DNA from: Vreelandella venusta
GTDB taxonomy: Bacteria > Pseudomonadota > Gammaproteobacteria > Pseudomonadales > Halomonadaceae
Direction: 5' to 3'
DNA: 64,000 nt
Assembly (NCBI RefSeq): GCF_007989605.1
Contig: NZ_BJUL01000009.1
Span: 163,346 to 227,345, forward strand
Below the pieces are notes generated by a model. The model ran no database searches, was not told where the DNA came from, and saw nothing but the letters and a program-made list of their open reading frames with translations. The position numbers and the translations under genes were made by a program. Shown here piece by piece: positions 62,274 to 64,000 of this stretch. Position 1 is the first letter of the stretch; every line of letters starts with the position of its first letter.

Positions 62274-64000
62274 TCAGGCGAAAATAAAACCTTCCGCTAA
62301 ATGTTTCACCTGCATCTCTTCAGAAGTGGCGAAATAGGTCATCACATCACCATGATCAACCGTCGGCTCTTCAAGTACATCTGACCAGTACGCAAAGCCA
62401 TCAGCATCAGGAGCTCTATCAAAGGCGTTGGCATATAGCAGGGTCAGATAGTCATCATCACTGAAGCGATTTCCGTGATCATCGGTAAACTCTTCCGATT
62501 CGATGAAGAAATCAGCAATATCAAACATACTCACACCTTTTTCACGCACACCAGACCAGTAATCAAGCCCTGTAGCATCCGCCTCTCGATCAAACGCGAC
62601 TTTATATAATGCTTGAAGCACTGAGATCTCGACCGTGTCCGTGACATTGCCCAGTTCAACAGAAACTGTCGCTGTGCTTGATGCTCCCTGCGAGTCCTCA
62701 ATCGAGTATTCAAAGGTATCGCTGACGCGGTCTACCACTTGTGAGGGCACAAAAGCCCCCCTCTGGTCGTAGAGGAAATCACCATTTTCCTGAACGGTGA
62801 GAGTCGCACCAGATGACAAAACAAGCGCGGTATCAAAAAGAACCTCTTGACCATCAATATCAGTGATTGAGAAATCATCACCATCAATCTCCTGATCAAT
62901 ACCGTTGCCATTGTCTTCCAACAGGTTCCCGCGCAATAACCAACCAAACCGGCTCGAAAATTCATCGTCACGCGCAATAGGTGCGCTGTTTACCCCTCCA
63001 TCATCGACATCCGGTATAGGCTCTGGATCCTCGGGGGTTTCCGGTAAACGGAATCCAATGGCACCAGGGTCAACAATAACGCCGTTGGCGACGCCATCAG
63101 AATCAAACTCACCGCCATCCTCAATGACAAAATCAAAGCGTAATTTATTACCTTCACCTGTCAGACTACCGCCAAAGGCTGCACTAGCCAGATTTACCCA
63201 GTCTCCAGCCGCGTTCTGCTTCCAGTAACCATTGGCCTCAACATCATCGTCGACGAACAGAGAAAACACATGAGACCCACCAACGGTTTCTATATCCGCT
63301 TCAAAAGCGATTAAACCAAATGGCATATCAAGGTCATCTGGTCGGTCATTCGGTGCATCCAACTGTCGCACATTACGCAACGTTAGTAAGTCATCATCGC
63401 TCTCGACGTTACGGCTGCCGTTCGACGTCAGGGTGATAAACGCTTCAGGGGCATCTGCGGGATTAGAGACAGCCGTCGACGTCAATAAAAACGGTATAGA
63501 ACTGACATTGCTTTGCTCGGCGTCAGGAGTGCCGTCGCCGTTGCCATCACCTATAGTGCTTCCATCCAGCGATGGTACGCGACTTTCATCTTCATTCGAA
63601 ATGCCGTCATTATCGCTATCAGGATTAGCACTAATAGCAGACGTTGGCATCGATGTAATAGTTTCGGCCGTGCCCTGCTGATCGGTGTAGTTGGCACGCA
63701 CGCTAATGGCAGCGTCCACATCGGCTTGGGTCAGGGAGTAGGTTTCGCCGGTGGCGTCGGTGATCTCGTTGCCATCGCGCAGCCATTGGTAGGTTACCGT
63801 GCCCAGGCCATCTTCATCCGCCAGTGTGTTAGAGGCGGTCAGTGTCTGATCTTCTACCGCATCTCCGCTGATGGCCACGCCACCTGTCGGTGCATCGTTA
63901 ACATTGGCCACGCTCTCCGTGGCAGCAGACGTGACCGCTTCGGCCGTGCCCTGCTGATCGGTATAGCTGGCGCGAACGCTGATGGCAGCGCCCACATCGG
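62274..64000 (-). CDS. Large repeat-containing surface/secreted protein, C-terminal part (5' end beyond window)
   Basis: About 575 residues of the C-terminal end of a larger protein; the frame is open past the right edge (reading DVGAAISVRAS), so no start is visible. From the left of the protein there are tandem Ig-like repeats of 92 residues (GDAVEDQTLTASNTLADEDG, YQWLRDGNEITDATGETYSL). A Ca-binding-type Asp-rich stretch (NPDSDNDGISNEDES, GDGNGDGTPDAEQ) and a cadherin-like region (PIARDDEFSSRFG) follow. The C-terminal DUF4214 segments (ALYKVAFDREADATGLDYW, LYANAFDRAPDADGFAYW) close it. The composition is acidic, as expected for an extracellular protein of a halophile. It is probably a type I secreted adhesin or matrix protein. 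Confidence 0.82.
   Translation of the reverse strand, partial: DVGAAISVRASYTDQQGTAEAVTSAATESVANVNDAPTGGVAISGDAVEDQTLTASNTLADEDGLGTVTYQWLRDGNEITDATGETYSLTQADVDAAISVRANYTDQQGTAETITSMPTSAISANPDSDNDGISNEDESRVPSLDGSTIGDGNGDGTPDAEQSNVSSIPFLLTSTAVSNPADAPEAFITLTSNGSRNVESDDDLLTLRNVRQLDAPNDRPDDLDMPFGLIAFEADIETVGGSHVFSLFVDDDVEANGYWKQNAAGDWVNLASAAFGGSLTGEGNKLRFDFVIEDGGEFDSDGVANGVIVDPGAIGFRLPETPEDPEPIPDVDDGGVNSAPIARDDEFSSRFGWLLRGNLLEDNGNGIDQEIDGDDFSITDIDGQEVLFDTALVLSSGATLTVQENGDFLYDQRGAFVPSQVVDRVSDTFEYSIEDSQGASSTATVSVELGNVTDTVEISVLQALYKVAFDREADATGLDYWSGVREKGVSMFDIADFFIESEEFTDDHGNRFSDDDYLTLLYANAFDRAPDADGFAYWSDVLEEPTVDHGDVMTYFATSEEMQVKHLAEGFIFA
63663..64000 (-). repeat. 276-bp tandem repeat within the large protein gene
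   Basis: The sequence TTCGGCCGTGCCCTGCTGAT begins at 63663 and again at 63939, a period of 276 bp (92 codons), with near-identical DNA after it as far as the window shows. More copies probably lie to the right. Confidence 0.8.

Overview
The window looks like chromosomal DNA of a halophilic gammaproteobacterium of the Halomonas group (Halomonadaceae). This rests on the gene content: a complete PQQ/ethanol oxidation cluster, E. coli-type pntAB, a short-loop cytochrome bd oxidase, a TRAP transporter, AbgT and NhaC transporters, and many LysR and IclR regulators. The GC content is moderate and there are no phage or transposase genes. The assignment is an inference from gene content, not from a marker gene.

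1-4.6 kb: the 5' two thirds of katG (catalase-peroxidase, running off the left edge) and pntAB (transhydrogenase), all on the minus strand. 5.0-22.3 kb: a large PQQ and ethanol oxidation supercluster. It holds pqqA-B-C-D-E, a CXXXCW rhodanese-like protein, a pentapeptide-repeat protein and an exaA-type quinoprotein alcohol dehydrogenase. A divergent operon follows with cytochrome c-550 (pedF type), a SoxYZ-like carrier, a zinc metallohydrolase, pqqH, ercA, the sensor kinase ercS and pqqF, and ends against a convergent ErbR/AgmR-type response regulator. Cofactor synthesis, periplasmic alcohol oxidation, electron acceptor and regulation are therefore all encoded side by side.

22.4-37.3 kb: mixed housekeeping and catabolic genes. 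These are a LysR/agmatinase pair, a secreted protein of unknown function, metY, an M48 lipoprotein protease, a PcaR/PobR-type IclR regulator, a MarR/MATE pair, a LysR/nitrilase pair, ccoG and a MocR regulator. 37.5-40.2 kb: cytochrome bd-type quinol oxidase cydAB with a 40-residue DUF2474 subunit. 40.4-43.4 kb: an IclR/formimidoylglutamase/GltS operon. 43.6-49.6 kb: an MFS permease with an acidic tail, an M20 amidohydrolase with an AbgT transporter and a LysR regulator, and a GNAT acetyltransferase.

49.7-55.1 kb: a LysR-regulated lysine/pipecolate module (amaB-type aldehyde dehydrogenase, NhaC-type antiporter, amaA-type oxidase). 55.1-62.1 kb: a catabolic block (TRAP transporter DctPQM, CaiC-like acyl-CoA ligase, crotonase, IclR regulator). 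It is bracketed by two decayed copies of the 3' end of one gene, which share a 46-bp direct repeat. The right-hand copy reads like the C-terminus of a DUF1338/HglS-type 2-oxoadipate dioxygenase, which would act downstream of AmaA/AmaB. This suggests the block was inserted into, or recombined at, the end of the lysine catabolic cluster. 62.3-64 kb: the C-terminal end of a large repeat-containing surface or secreted protein with a DUF4214 tail, running off the right edge.

No rRNA, tRNA, CRISPR array, complete insertion sequence or origin was recognised.
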